From: an uncultured Alteromonadaceae bacterium
GTDB taxonomy: Bacteria > Pseudomonadota > Gammaproteobacteria > Enterobacterales > Alteromonadaceae
Assembly: GCA_947501935.1 (NCBI GenBank)
Contig: CANMXU010000001.1
Span: forward strand, 62,001 to 126,000
Reading direction: 5' to 3'
Length of the DNA: 64,000 nt
The notes under the pieces were generated by a model, which was not told the DNA's origin, ran no database searches, and saw nothing but the letters and a program-made list of their open reading frames with translations. Made by a program: the position numbers and the translations under genes. This document shows positions 36,659-48,373 of this stretch, piece after piece. Numbering within the stretch: the stretch's first letter is position 1; every line of letters starts with the position of its first letter.

Positions 36659-37000
36659 CAAATGAACGATAAACCAAAAAAGTTCTCCGTCGGAGGCTTC
36701 GATTGGCTTCCCTCTGCCTTGGAAAAAATTAAAAGAAAAGAATTATCAGCATCGGTTGGTGGGCATTTTCTCATGGTGGCAATTGGCTTAGTAAAAATTG
36801 TTGACCATAAAAATGGTTTCAATACCTTTTTCACTCCTCCTCTGCTCAATAAATACGAATTGATTAATGAAGAAAATGTTGAGTTACATATCTCTTTTTT
36901 TGAAGAAAAATTGTGGGAAAAAATAGATTTCAATCGTTATTTAACCACTAAAAGTGGTCAGTCTAAATTATTAACAATCAAAAGTTTAATTTCAGAAACA

Positions 37001-37030
37001 AAAAAGCTACATCAAATGATGTAGCTTTTT
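37001..37030. terminator. Bidirectional terminator between binding-protein gene and fadA
   Basis: AAAAAGCTACATCA pairs perfectly with TGATGTAGCTTTTT. It overlaps the stop codon of the plus-strand gene and lies 15 bases after the fadA stop. Confidence 0.9.
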
Positions 37031-37044
37031 AACGCTATTGAAAA

Positions 37045-38217
<1,173 letters not shown>

Positions 38218-38223
38218 CTAGCC

Positions 38224-40392
38224 TTAGGCAGTTTTAACGTCGGTAGTAAAATAAGATTTTCCTGATGCTGCCATGTCACGCAAACCATCAGTAACTTGAT
38301 AAACTTCGCCAAGGTGTGCATATTTATCGGCAAGTTCAATAAACTTAGTTAAACCAAGCGTTTCTAAATAGCGAATTGGACCACCTCTAAATGGAGGGAA
38401 ACCTAAACCGTAAATTAAGCCCATATCAGCTTCAGCTGCAGTATCAACTACACCTTCTTCTAAACAACGCACAACTTCATTGACCATAGGGATCATCACG
38501 CGAGCGATAATTTCTTCGCTGGTGAAGTCTTTTTTATCAGCACAGCCGTCAGCAAGTAACTGGTAGGCCGTTGCTGCAGGAACTTTAGTAGGACGACCAC
38601 GCTTGTCTTTACCGTAGTCGTAAAAGCCTTGACCATTTTTCTGACCTAAGCGTCCTTCGTTATATAAACGCGTAACTGGGTCATTCTCAATTTTAGCCAT
38701 ACGGGTTGGGAAACCAGATGACATAACTGAAGATGCATGATCGGCAGTATCTAAACCAACCACATCCAGTAAATAGGCAGGACCCATTGGCCAGCCAAAT
38801 TGTTTTTCCATCACTTTATCAACAGCGGTAAAGTCAGCGCCTTCAAGCATTAATTGGCTAAAGCCAGCAAAGTATGGGAATAAAACACGGTTTACGTAAA
38901 AACCAGGGCAGTCGTTAACAACAATGGGTGATTTACCCATTTTAGCCGCGTAAGCAACAACAGCTGCTACGGTTTCATCGCTAGTGTCTTTACCACGAAT
39001 AACTTCTACCAAAGGCATTTTATTCACAGGGTTGAAAAAGTGCATACCACAGAAATTTTGTGGGCGTTTAACGCTTTGCGCTAATAAATCAATAGAAATG
39101 GTTGAAGTGTTTGAAGTAACAATAGCGTCATCACTTACATGACTTTCTACTTCAGCTAGTACCATGCCTTTAACTTTAGGGTTTTCAACCACTGCTTCAA
39201 CAACAATATCAACATCTTTAACACTGTCGTAAGTAAGAGATGGAGTAATGTTATTTAATACGCCAGCCATTTTCGCTGGTTTCATCCGACCACGTTCAAC
39301 TTGCTTGGTTAAAATACCCGCCGCTGTTGATAAACCTAAATCAAGCGCTGGGTCATTAATATCTTTCATGATAATAGGCGTGCCTTTATAAGCTGACTGG
39401 TAAGCAATACCACCGCCCATAATACCTGCACCTAATACCGCGGCTTTATTAACCGCTTTAGTCGCTAATTTACCCGCTTTTTTCGCTTTGGCTTTAATGA
39501 CTTGATCAGCCATAAATAAACCAATTTGCGCAGTAGCTGCTTCAGTTTTAGCCAATTTAGCAAAGTTAGCGTTTTCGATAGCCATTGCGCCATCTCTAGC
39601 TAGGCTTGCTGCTGCTTCAACCGTTTTCACCATTAACATTGGCGCAGGGTAATGTTTACCCGCTTTCGCCGCGATCATGCCTTTACAAGTATTAAAGGTC
39701 ATAATGGTTTCAGTTGGGCTAAGTTTTAATGGTTCAAGTTTTTGCTGACGCTTGGCTTGCCAATTTAACTTACCGGCAATGGCTTGTTTAAGCATAGCAA
39801 TAGCAGCGTCTTTTAAATGCTCTGGCGCAACTACGGCATCAACCGCACCAACCGCTAATGCTTGTGCCGCTTTATAAGACTTGCCCGTAGACATCCATTC
39901 AATCGCGTTATCAGCGCCAATAACACGAGGTAAGCGTACTGTGCCACCAAAACCAGGAATTAAGCCTAGTTTAACTTCAGGTAAACCAACACTAGCTGCA
40001 CTATCCATCACTCGGTAGTCACAAACTAAAGTCATTTCAAAACCACCGCCAAGCGCGAGGCCATTAATAGCAGCAATGGTTGGTAAATTAATATCTTCAA
40101 ATGAGTCGAATACGCCCGAAGCTTGCTTAGCCCAAGGGACAAGCTCTTCTTCAGAGCGTTGGAACATGCCTAAAAACTCAGTAATATCTGCACCTACTAT
40201 AAAGGCAGGTTTTGCTGAAGTAACCACGACACCTTTTGCATCGCTACAGGCGTTAATTGCACTTACCGCAGCAGAATATTCTTCAAGGGTTACTTGATCA
40301 AACTTATTCACTGAACCCGGTGCATCAAATTGAAACTCTACAATACCATCTTCTAACAACTGGACAGATAGGCTTTTGCCTTGAAATATCAT
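38224..40392 (-). CDS. fadB: Multifunctional fatty acid oxidation protein, alpha subunit
   Basis: This 722-residue protein combines enoyl-CoA hydratase/isomerase (about residues 1-190; [19 protein letters not shown]) and 3-hydroxyacyl-CoA dehydrogenase (from about 312; [19 protein letters not shown]-binding loop; [17 protein letters not shown]). It catalyses the middle steps of beta-oxidation and assembles with FadA. AGGAG precedes the ATG. A palindrome ACAGGT, 9 bases, ACCTGT lies about 100 bases upstream and could be an operator. Confidence 0.97.
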   Translation of the reverse strand: MIFQGKSLSVQLLEDGIVEFQFDAPGSVNKFDQVTLEEYSAAVSAINACSDAKGVVVTSAKPAFIVGADITEFLGMFQRSEEELVPWAKQASGVFDSFEDINLPTIAAINGLALGGGFEMTLVCDYRVMDSAASVGLPEVKLGLIPGFGGTVRLPRVIGADNAIEWMSTGKSYKAAQALAVGAVDAVVAPEHLKDAAIAMLKQAIAGKLNWQAKRQQKLEPLKLSPTETIMTFNTCKGMIAAKAGKHYPAPMLMVKTVEAAASLARDGAMAIENANFAKLAKTEAATAQIGLFMADQVIKAKAKKAGKLATKAVNKAAVLGAGIMGGGIAYQSAYKGTPIIMKDINDPALDLGLSTAAGILTKQVERGRMKPAKMAGVLNNITPSLTYDSVKDVDIVVEAVVENPKVKGMVLAEVESHVSDDAIVTSNTSTISIDLLAQSVKRPQNFCGMHFFNPVNKMPLVEVIRGKDTSDETVAAVVAYAAKMGKSPIVVNDCPGFYVNRVLFPYFAGFSQLMLEGADFTAVDKVMEKQFGWPMGPAYLLDVVGLDTADHASSVMSSGFPTRMAKIENDPVTRLYNEGRLGQKNGQGFYDYGKDKRGRPTKVPAATAYQLLADGCADKKDFTSEEIIARVMIPMVNEVVRCLEEGVVDTAAEADMGLIYGLGFPPFRGGPIRYLETLGLTKFIELADKYAHLGEVYQVTDGLRDMAASGKSYFTTDVKTA

Positions 40393-41116
40393 CCTGTTCT
40401 CCTCATCATTTTGGGCGTTGATTTATTGATAACTTATAATAATAGCTGACTGAGTTTGCCTTGCTTTGCTATTAAATGCAAATTTTTTAAACAGGTGTTT
40501 TAATTACCTGTATGAAACAATTAAATAACAGTACAAAACGATGAATTCAAATAACATCCGTCAGATATACAAACTTGCCACTAAGAAAAAAAACATAATG
40601 AAAACAATAAAAACCATTCATTTCAATTTTATAAAATAAAAAATGAAACTGAATTACTAGAGTGGAAAATAAAAAACATCATAAAAAATGCTGATACCGA
40701 CCACAACCACTGAAAACCTAAACTTAAAGCCTTATTAATCAATAATTAAAACATTAACTATAGATTTTCACACAATTAAACTTTGATCTTTTGTACAAAA
40801 CATGTTCATATTTACTTATACTCAATAAAATTCAACAATAAAAACAATAAACAAATAAAGAACAATTAAATTTCATTAGCTTTCAATATGAAATATCTTA
40901 CATTTTTGTTACGGATTTTAAGTGCTCTTGACTCTTTACTAATAGCTGAATGGAAAAACAGCCATTTGAACAAAAACATGGACTTTACATAATAAACGCA
41001 CACAGCAGTTTAAAGGTGAATAGCTCCTAGTTTACTAATCTAGCTATATCTCCCTACTTCTGTTGTTGATGCACTAATAATAAAACTAAAAAAACAACAA
41101 GCCTTAGGAAGATAAT
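40393..41116. other. Divergent AT-rich control region of fadB and the G8-domain gene
   Basis: These 724 bases hold no supported ORF. A palindromic site at 40491-40511 near fadB is the only distinct element found. The rest is AT-rich with many A tracts. Confidence 0.5.
40491..40511. promoter_or_regulatory. Possible operator upstream of fadB
   Basis: ACAGGT and ACCTGT are exact inverted half-sites 9 bases apart. The shape fits a dimeric regulator, but it does not match the PsrA or FadR consensus known to me. Confidence 0.3.
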
Positions 41117-43786
41117 ATGTCCTTATTTAAAAAATCGACCCTCTCTATGCTGCTATCAGCAGTGGTCTTCGCTCCATCAGCCACAATGGCGATGGAAATG
41201 AGCGAAGACAATCATGATATGGAAAATGTAATGCGCTTAGTACGCATATCTGATGTAACTCATACCTCTGTGCAAAGTGGTACGTGGCACAATGCCAGTA
41301 CCTGGGAAAATGGTATAGTGCCAGACGACGGCGCCCGTGTTTTAATTCAATCAGGTCATACCGTTGATGTGCGCCAGCAATATGATGAACGCATCCAAAC
41401 TTTGCGTGTACAGGGTAAGCTACGTTTTGTATCGGGCAGAAATACCGAGCTTAAAGTTGATACCATGTATATAGATATGAATGGTGAACTATCTATGGGG
41501 ACTGCCGGCTCTCCTATTAAGGAAGCCAACACTGCACGGTTAATTTTTGATGATATTACACCATTTATTACTGATGATATTAACCACCCAGATTATGACC
41601 CTTACAAATTTGGCCTAGGTTTAATTTCAATGGGCACAGTTTCTATTCACGGCACAAACGTTACGCCTTCAGCCACAAGCGATGGCGTACTTAGCGGTGA
41701 AAGTACCATTACTTTAGACAATGTTCCGAGCGATTGGAAAGTAGGCGATACTATCGTTGTTGCTGGTACACAACGTGACGCTTTAGGTGACGAAAAACGC
41801 ACTATTTCAGCGATTAGCGGTAACAATGTAACCGTAACGACTCCATTTTCACTTGACCATACTAAAGCAGAGCACACAGTTCCGGGTCTTGATTTAAAAA
41901 TTCATGTGATCAACTTACGCCGTAACGTGGAAATTATTACCTTACCGGGCAACGAAACAGTAATGGAAAAGCATTACGAAATTCACGCCAAAGATTATTC
42001 AGCGCCAGAAGAGTTTTACTCTCGTGGTCATATCATGATGATGAATAATAACGCTTCTATCAATAACGCTTATTTTGGTTTTCTTGGCCGAAATAATAAA
42101 CTTTGGGGCGCTAACGTAACCACCGAAGATGCTGAGGGCAATATTACTCACATCGGTGTGAACCCTATTGCCCGTTACCCAATACATTTCCACCGTAGTA
42201 ACACAGAGATGACTATGGGCCGTGCCTTGGTTCAAGGTAATGCTGTGGAAGATTCTTGGGGCTGGGGTGTAGTAAACCACTCAGCTGCTGTTGATGTAAT
42301 CAATAACGTTGCTTATGACATTAAAGGCGCGGCTTTTGTTTCAGAAGCAGGCGACGAGCAAGGTAGCTTTATTGACAATATTTCTATTCGTAACATTGCT
42401 GATTTAACCCAGCCTTACGAAACACGCGTTGGGCCTAGTCGTAACATTGATGGCGTATTAGACCAAGGTGGCGACGGTCATGGTTTCTGGTTAACTTCTC
42501 ACGGTATGGAAATTCGCGGTAACGTTGCCAGTGGTAGTGCAGCTGAAGGTTTCGCCATTGCTGGTGAAGGTATTGATGGCGCTGATGAGCGCGGTGTTTT
42601 AGTCAGTGCATTAGCACATCCTGAGCAGTTTTCTCCTGATGCTTTTGTTGAACCTGATGAACCTTCAATGATTTTTGAAGACAATACCGCATATGGTAGC
42701 AGCAGCGCTTTACAAATGTATAAAAACAGCGGTAATGCTAAAAACTGGGATATGATCGACGGCTTTATTGGTTGGTCAGTACAAGACGGCGTGCGTTTTT
42801 GGTATTCACATCGTTTAATGTTCCGTGAAACGATATTGATTGGTGATCGTAACGATCCAAGCGGTAATGGTTTACATGCGATGATCCGTACCGATAATAT
42901 CGGTCGCCATGTTTACCAAAGACCACATGTTGAAGGTTTTGATCGCGGCGTAGTATTACCAGGTAAATTTGATTACAACTTACTTGACGGTGCGACCTTA
43001 GATAACTTAACCAATTTTGGTTTTGGTAAGCGACTTGATCGCAGCCATAAAGCAAAAGTAATTGGCGATATTGTTTTCCAAAATACTTTAGCCCAACCAC
43101 AAATAGACTTTTTAAGTCATGTAGAGTTGCATAGTACCGCAATGAATGCCTGGATCACGGAATTACCAGCATCAACCTTACAATTACCAGGTAGTTTAGT
43201 TGGTCGTTCTGAAGAGTTACTTTCGGTTTATTTGAAAAAAGAGCAAGCCGGTGGTTATGTGCCATACCCAACAGCGACTATTGACCCTGATATTGTTAAC
43301 GTTATACCAGCCCAGTGGTTAGACAAGTCTAATCGTCAAATCGCTAAGTTAGCTGATATCACTTTAGATGATGGCAGTATAGCGTTAGGCGCTCAATGGT
43401 CTAATGGTGGTAAAGCCCCTTCTGATGCTGTGGTAGTAGCAAATTCAAATAGCACTTATTCTGCCAATGCTAGTAGTGGTGACCAAGTTAACATGATGCC
43501 AATTCGTACCGGTTGGTTAGATGCTGTAGATGCTAATGGTCAATCACAAGTAGATATCGATTTATCTGGTATTTTCTATGATGCTGAAGGTGATACCTTG
43601 ATTTACTCACTCGCTGATAGCTACCCAGCAGGCGCAGTGCAATCAGTAAGCTTCAATGGCGACACAGCAACGGTGAATTTAGCTTCTGGTGCTAGTGGTC
43701 AAGTTTGGGTTTCGATTATTGCTAACGACCATACTAACCATAAAGCAGCTGAGCGTGACCGTGTAGGTGTGTTTATTAATAACTAA
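41117..43786 (+). CDS. Secreted G8-domain, right-handed beta-helix protein
   Basis: This 889-residue protein has a signal peptide (ending ATMAME) and a G8 domain at about residues 48-165, with SGTWHNASTWENGIVPDDGARVLI split over its start, as in CEMIP/TMEM2 proteins. A long parallel beta-helix follows (RYPIHFHRSNTEM, SWGWGVVNHSAAVDVINNVAYD), and the last 100 residues look like an Ig or cadherin-like module (YDAEGDTLIYSLAD). Animal relatives act on hyaluronan; bacterial ones are largely uncharacterised, so extracellular polysaccharide binding or cleavage is inference. AGGAAG lies before the ATG, and a strong terminator follows. It is monocistronic. Confidence 0.85.
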   Translation: MSLFKKSTLSMLLSAVVFAPSATMAMEMSEDNHDMENVMRLVRISDVTHTSVQSGTWHNASTWENGIVPDDGARVLIQSGHTVDVRQQYDERIQTLRVQGKLRFVSGRNTELKVDTMYIDMNGELSMGTAGSPIKEANTARLIFDDITPFITDDINHPDYDPYKFGLGLISMGTVSIHGTNVTPSATSDGVLSGESTITLDNVPSDWKVGDTIVVAGTQRDALGDEKRTISAISGNNVTVTTPFSLDHTKAEHTVPGLDLKIHVINLRRNVEIITLPGNETVMEKHYEIHAKDYSAPEEFYSRGHIMMMNNNASINNAYFGFLGRNNKLWGANVTTEDAEGNITHIGVNPIARYPIHFHRSNTEMTMGRALVQGNAVEDSWGWGVVNHSAAVDVINNVAYDIKGAAFVSEAGDEQGSFIDNISIRNIADLTQPYETRVGPSRNIDGVLDQGGDGHGFWLTSHGMEIRGNVASGSAAEGFAIAGEGIDGADERGVLVSALAHPEQFSPDAFVEPDEPSMIFEDNTAYGSSSALQMYKNSGNAKNWDMIDGFIGWSVQDGVRFWYSHRLMFRETILIGDRNDPSGNGLHAMIRTDNIGRHVYQRPHVEGFDRGVVLPGKFDYNLLDGATLDNLTNFGFGKRLDRSHKAKVIGDIVFQNTLAQPQIDFLSHVELHSTAMNAWITELPASTLQLPGSLVGRSEELLSVYLKKEQAGGYVPYPTATIDPDIVNVIPAQWLDKSNRQIAKLADITLDDGSIALGAQWSNGGKAPSDAVVVANSNSTYSANASSGDQVNMMPIRTGWLDAVDANGQSQVDIDLSGIFYDAEGDTLIYSLADSYPAGAVQSVSFNGDTATVNLASGASGQVWVSIIANDHTNHKAAERDRVGVFINN

Positions 43787-44089
43787 CAATAACCTAGTAA
43801 ATAACTAGGAATGTAAATCTCCCCTTTAAAGCGCCTTACAAAATTTTATGTAAGGCGTTTTTTTTCAGCTAATACTATAGGCAAACCTCTGCTTATTAAC
43901 TTTTGCCGCAGCCCCATTTTTATCTAATCAAGCTAAATTACCACTCATTAAATTTATTAAACCAGCACTCTCACGGATATTTAAAAGACAACAAATGGTT
44001 GCTATTCGTACAAAAATGTTATTTTATAAGATATAACAACATAGACGGTTTTCTTGTGACCTGAAATTTTAGCGGATTATTTAACTATT
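43787..44089. other. Intergenic region after G8-domain gene
   Basis: It holds the terminator at 43830-43866 and the promoter region of the solute-binding protein gene. Nothing else was recognised. Confidence 0.5.
43830..43866 (+). terminator. Terminator of G8-domain gene
   Basis: CGCCTTACA and TGTAAGGCG form a 9-bp stem with an 8-base loop, followed by a run of eight or more T. Confidence 0.92.
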
Positions 44090-44842
44090 ATGGATAATAA
44101 AAATAAGCACATAAAAGCAGCAGGTCTCATACTAGTTAGCTCACTTTTCAGCCCTGTTTTATTTGCTGAACATACCATCAATATTAATATGTCAGCACTC
44201 GAATTTACTGGTGTCGTGCAGCAAAACTTAAAAGGCGCGTTTGATTTATTTGTTAAAGATATTGAAAAAAATCCTCTCGTAAAACACAACTACCATGTTG
44301 TTTCTCCTGCCCGAGGTGCCAAAGAGTTTTTTCAAAAGCAAAGCCAATGTTTAATTCCTGGCAGTTTATATCCCCCTTATTACCAAGGCTTAGATGTTAT
44401 TCACAGTAAAAGCTTTGCTCAGGTGACTTATCTGGCTTTCACTTTGCCAGACCAAGCTGTTATTCAAAGCAAAGCTCAACTTGAAGGTAAGGTAATTGGT
44501 GTAATTCGCGATGCTGATACTTGGAATTATGAGCAGCGATTTAATATTGAAAATGTTGATTATGTAAAAGTGAGTAGTTTAGAAGCGCTGGTAGAGTTAC
44601 TTTATAAGAAACGCGTTGATGTCGCCATTCATGATCACAGTGACTTTTTAGCCCTTGCCAAACATTTGCACAAGCCCCAACCTAATTATGATGAAAGTTT
44701 TCCGATGGCAATCGATAAGCTGGTTATTTCTTGCCATAAAAGTGCAGAAACCCAAGCTTATTTAGAACAGGTAAATATCGAAATTAACAAGCTTGAGCAT
44801 ACCGGCTTAGCTGAGTACTTTAGCAGGTCGTCAATTAACTAA
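44090..44842 (+). CDS. Periplasmic solute-binding protein, SBP_bac_3 type
   Basis: This 250-residue protein has a signal peptide ending near residue 26 (PVLFAEH) and a two-lobe layout typical of family 3 extracellular solute-binding proteins: LEGKVIGVIRDADTWNYEQ after the first lobe and VELLYKKRVDVAIHDHSDF in the second. Many such lone proteins in Alteromonadales are not linked to an ABC transporter, and none is adjacent here. The SD is weak. The ligand is unknown. Confidence 0.75.
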   Translation: MDNKNKHIKAAGLILVSSLFSPVLFAEHTININMSALEFTGVVQQNLKGAFDLFVKDIEKNPLVKHNYHVVSPARGAKEFFQKQSQCLIPGSLYPPYYQGLDVIHSKSFAQVTYLAFTLPDQAVIQSKAQLEGKVIGVIRDADTWNYEQRFNIENVDYVKVSSLEALVELLYKKRVDVAIHDHSDFLALAKHLHKPQPNYDESFPMAIDKLVISCHKSAETQAYLEQVNIEINKLEHTGLAEYFSRSSIN

Positions 44843-44859
44843 TATCTATAGCACAGCGC

Positions 44860-45486
44860 CTATTTGTTATAACCCCAGCGCGGCATAATCGATTGCTCAA
44901 TATCAAGATGATCTAATACCCGCCCCACCATAAAATCAACTAAGTCGTTAATTGATTGCGGTTGATGATAAAATCCCGGTGCTGCTGGCATAATAGTGAC
45001 GCCTTGTTGTGATAATGACAGCATGTTTTGTAAATGAATTGACGAAAATGGCGTTTCTCTAACCATTAATATCAGCTGACCGCGCTCTTTTATCACCACA
45101 TCTGCTGCGCGCTCAATTAAATTATCACTCATCCCTTGGCTGATAGCCGCCAATGTTCCCGTAGAGCATGGGCAAACTACCATTTGTTTAGGCGCAGCTG
45201 AGCCTGATGCCACTGGCGAAAACCATTGCTCTTTACCCAAAGCGATTATTTGCTCAGGTTGCGCTTGATATTTTTCAGTTAAAAATTTACTCGCCGCATC
45301 AGGTGAAGCGGGTAACTTAATGCCAACTTCAGTATCAAGCACAATTCGGCCAGCACTTGAGCATAATAAATACACTTGGTAATTAGCCGCCAGTAAACAT
45401 TCTAATAAACGCAGCGCATAAGCAGAGCCTGAAGCGCCTGTTATTGCGAGGGTGATTTTTTTTTCAAAGCTCAATGGTGAGATCAA
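44860..45486 (-). CDS. ubiX: UbiX flavin prenyltransferase
   Basis: This 208-residue enzyme makes prenylated FMN, the cofactor of UbiD decarboxylase in ubiquinone biosynthesis. The motif [17 protein letters not shown] binds FMN, and [21 protein letters not shown] and [14 protein letters not shown] are typical of UbiX/Pad1. It follows mpl by 18 bases in the same direction, a gene pair seen in other gammaproteobacteria. Confidence 0.95.
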   Translation of the reverse strand: MISPLSFEKKITLAITGASGSAYALRLLECLLAANYQVYLLCSSAGRIVLDTEVGIKLPASPDAASKFLTEKYQAQPEQIIALGKEQWFSPVASGSAAPKQMVVCPCSTGTLAAISQGMSDNLIERAADVVIKERGQLILMVRETPFSSIHLQNMLSLSQQGVTIMPAAPGFYHQPQSINDLVDFMVGRVLDHLDIEQSIMPRWGYNK

Positions 45487-45504
45487 AATATTTCCTTAAC
45501 TTAC

Positions 45505-46869
45505 TTATTCAGCCAACGCGGTTAAAAGTTTTTGGTGAATGCCGCCAAAGCCGCCATTACTCATGACCACTAAACTATCGCCAACTTGCGCATGCTCAGT
45601 TATTTGTTGCACTAAAACGTCTATATCATCGATTACATGACAAGGCTGCTGACAGTCTTTTATCAACGAATCTACCGACCATTGCACACTTTCACCTCGG
45701 TATAAAAATACCACGTCAGCTTGGGCTAATGACTTAGCTAAGGTATCTTTATGCACACCAGATTTCATGGTATTTGAACGCGGCTCTAATATCGCAATAA
45801 TGCGTTTTTCACCGACATGGTTTCGCACGCCAGCTAAAGTTTTAGTAATCGCAGTAGGATGATGAGCAAAGTCGTCATACACTTTCACCCCTGCCACTTC
45901 ACCTTTTAATTCTAGTCGACGTTTGGTATTAATAAACTGCGCTAGCGCGTCAATGGCGATTTGCGGTGTTATACCAGCATTTCTTGCCGCAGCAATAGCC
46001 ATTAAACCATTGTCGATATTAAAGTCGCCAATTAAATTCCACTTTACCGTGCCCTGCACTTCGCCTTTAAAACGAACAATAAATTCACTGCCATCGGCAA
46101 TTAATTTCTCAGCATGCCAGCCATCATTTATTGCTGCGTCATCAACACTCACTTCTGTGGAAGTCCAACAACCTTGGCTTAAGGTTTCAGCAATAGCCGT
46201 TTCGCTTTGCGGTGATAAAATTAAACCGTTGCTTGGCACCATACGAATAAGGTGATGAAATTGCTTTTGAATATCAGTGATGTCATTAAAAATATCAGCG
46301 TGATCAAATTCTAAATTATTGATAACTAACGTACGCGGACGGTAATGAACAAACTTAGAACGCTTATCAAAAAAGGCGGTGTCGTACTCATCGGCTTCAA
46401 TAACAAAAAATGGCGACTTGCCTAAACGAGCAGAGCTGGCAAAATTTTGTGGTACGCCGCCAATTAAATAGCCCGGCTCCATATAAGCGTATTCTAAAAT
46501 CCAAGTAAGCATACTACTGGTAGTGGTTTTACCATGCGTGCCTGAAACCGCTAATACCCAACGGTCTTTTAATACGTTTTCTAATAGCCACTGCGGCCCA
46601 GAGGTATAAGCAATATTTCGGTCAAGTACATATTCAACCATAGGATTGCCACGCGACATCGCATTGCCGACGATGACCAAGTCAGGTTCATCGGCTAAAT
46701 GGTCAATTAAATACCCTGGTTTTAGCTCTATTCCTAAAGCTTCAAGTTGAGTACTCATTGGCGGATACACATTAGCGTCACAACCTGAAACCCGATGGCC
46801 AAGTTCTTTTGCTATAGCGGCAATGCCGCCCATAAAAGTACCGCAAATGCCAAGAATATGAATATGCAT
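45505..46869 (-). CDS. mpl: UDP-MurNAc:L-Ala-gamma-D-Glu-meso-DAP ligase (Mpl)
   Basis: This 454-residue Mur-family ligase joins recycled cell-wall tripeptide to UDP-N-acetylmuramate. MHIHILGICGTFMGGIAAIA is the typical N-terminus, and the ATP loop SGTHGKTTTSSMLTW and the DDFAHHPTAI motif are present. The ATG at 46869 was chosen over a GTG two codons upstream because it gives the family's usual start; AGGTG lies four bases before it. Length agrees with E. coli Mpl. Confidence 0.96.
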   Translation of the reverse strand: MHIHILGICGTFMGGIAAIAKELGHRVSGCDANVYPPMSTQLEALGIELKPGYLIDHLADEPDLVIVGNAMSRGNPMVEYVLDRNIAYTSGPQWLLENVLKDRWVLAVSGTHGKTTTSSMLTWILEYAYMEPGYLIGGVPQNFASSARLGKSPFFVIEADEYDTAFFDKRSKFVHYRPRTLVINNLEFDHADIFNDITDIQKQFHHLIRMVPSNGLILSPQSETAIAETLSQGCWTSTEVSVDDAAINDGWHAEKLIADGSEFIVRFKGEVQGTVKWNLIGDFNIDNGLMAIAAARNAGITPQIAIDALAQFINTKRRLELKGEVAGVKVYDDFAHHPTAITKTLAGVRNHVGEKRIIAILEPRSNTMKSGVHKDTLAKSLAQADVVFLYRGESVQWSVDSLIKDCQQPCHVIDDIDVLVQQITEHAQVGDSLVVMSNGGFGGIHQKLLTALAE

Positions 46870-47090
46870 AATCACCTACTAACTTAATCGTTAAAATCAC
46901 AAATTAAGTCGTTTATTCAATGTTATAAATTAGCGCCAATATACCTTAGTCGTGAACAAAAATAACGGCTTTTTAGAAATTGCACGACTAATGATTGCAA
47001 AACATTGTTAAATTGACCAAGATCTTACCCACATAGCAAGATTATTTACCAAATAAAGCTAAGTCAGCATTATCAAATGAGGGTCTAAAG

Positions 47091-48362
47091 TTGAGTGAAA
47101 AAACTATTCGAGTCAGTAGCCTGCATGTTTATCCGCTAAAATCTGCCGCTGGCATTTCGCTATCTCATGCATGGTTAGATGATTTTGGCTTAAGCTTTGA
47201 CCGACGCTTTGTTTTAAGTGACCACCACGGTCAATTCATTACCGCCAGAACCGTACCTAAAATATGCTTAATTCAAGTGCACCTAGTGCCCACAGGGTTA
47301 GTTTTATCGGCTCCGGGTATGGACAATTTAACCATTGAATACCAAGCCTTTAACGAGCAATATCAAACCGTAACCGTTTGGGACGATAATATTGAAGCGC
47401 AGCATTGTCAGGAAAAATACGATCACTGGTTTAGCCAATATTTGCAAATGCCATGTCAGCTATTATTTTTTGGTCAGCAGTCTCAACGACAAGTAAAAAA
47501 TTCCAGCAATAGCGTTGGCTTTGCTGACGGTTATCCGTTGTTATTAATTTCACAAGCCTCGCTTGATGATTTAAATCAGCGCTGTGGTGAAAACTTTACC
47601 ATGGCGAGTTTCCGTCCTAATATCGTGGTGGAAAACTGCGCTGCTTTTGCTGAAGACACTTGGCAACGTATTCGTATTGGCGATATTGAATTTGAATTAA
47701 ATAAAGCTTGTTCGCGCTGCACCTTTACCACGGTAAATCCCAAAACGGCTGAAAGCCATCCGCAACATCAACCATTAACCGCCTTAAAAAGCTATCGCCA
47801 AGTGAGTAGTGGCGATGTCATGTTTGGTCAAAACTTAATCGCTAAAAGCCAAGGTAATATTCAGCTAAATGCGGAAGTGGAAGTTCTTGCGCATAAACCA
47901 GCATTAACTTTTGTGCCCAACAATGAATCAAGTATCGATCCTAAAATTATCACTAAAAATATGACTAAAAATATCACTGAAATTAACCAAGCAACTAATA
48001 ATACTGAAAATAAATCAGCCAATATTAATTTTAATTCTTGGGAGAAAGTCCATAACGGCAATACCAAAGACACAGTGCTAGAACAAGCAGAAACCGCAGG
48101 ACTAATTTTGCCTTATTCATGTCGAGAAGGTATGTGTGGCGCGTGTAAAGTACAATTAGATAGCGGTGCTGTTGAGCAACATTGCCAAGACGGTTTAAGT
48201 GATGCTGAACAACAAGAAGGTTTTATTTTAAGTTGTAGCTGCGTGCCTAAATCAGATATTGTCATTAGTAAAATAGACCGAGCAAAACTTAGGGCGTTAA
48301 GAGAACAAGAACAACAAGCCCAGCAACAACGACTAAAGCAGCTACAAGAGCTTAGCGAATAA
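47091..48362 (+). CDS. YcbX-like MOSC domain protein with 2Fe-2S ferredoxin domain
   Basis: This 423-residue protein has a MOSC N-terminal barrel (about 5-90; HVYPLKSAAGISL), a MOSC domain (to about 265) with the molybdenum-binding Cys likely in NKACSRCTFTTV, and a C-terminal plant-type ferredoxin domain with C344, C349 and C352 in CREGMCGAC plus a later Cys. E. coli YcbX has this layout and detoxifies N-hydroxylated compounds using the molybdenum cofactor. It starts at a TTG (47091) with GAGGG seven bases upstream. The 5-oxoprolinase genes follow directly, 11 bases away, as if in one operon. Confidence 0.9.
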   Translation: MSEKTIRVSSLHVYPLKSAAGISLSHAWLDDFGLSFDRRFVLSDHHGQFITARTVPKICLIQVHLVPTGLVLSAPGMDNLTIEYQAFNEQYQTVTVWDDNIEAQHCQEKYDHWFSQYLQMPCQLLFFGQQSQRQVKNSSNSVGFADGYPLLLISQASLDDLNQRCGENFTMASFRPNIVVENCAAFAEDTWQRIRIGDIEFELNKACSRCTFTTVNPKTAESHPQHQPLTALKSYRQVSSGDVMFGQNLIAKSQGNIQLNAEVEVLAHKPALTFVPNNESSIDPKIITKNMTKNITEINQATNNTENKSANINFNSWEKVHNGNTKDTVLEQAETAGLILPYSCREGMCGACKVQLDSGAVEQHCQDGLSDAEQQEGFILSCSCVPKSDIVISKIDRAKLRALREQEQQAQQQRLKQLQELSE

Positions 48363-48373
48363 GGTAAGTATTG

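Larger units (their letters stand above)
35917..37024 (+). pseudogene. Periplasmic sugar-binding protein gene, broken by 13-bp duplication
   Basis: Two reading frames, 35917-36273 and 36281-37024, together encode one protein. The first opens with a signal peptide (ending YAYSA) and the lobe DVILLIPDKQGPLFWQL; the second continues with a helix-strand pattern typical of Peripla_BP_4 ribose-type binding proteins. At 36243-36268 a 13-base unit is present twice; removing one copy restores the frame as VTLERAFSGEMKQKLG and gives a 364-residue protein, a normal length. Without removal the first frame stops at 36273. No transporter or kinase partner is adjacent. A sequencing or assembly error cannot be excluded. 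Confidence 0.85.

Noticed and set aside
36281..37024. Independent gene of 247 residues
   Set aside because: It lacks a signal peptide and an SD, and joins exactly to the upstream frame when one 13-bp unit is removed.
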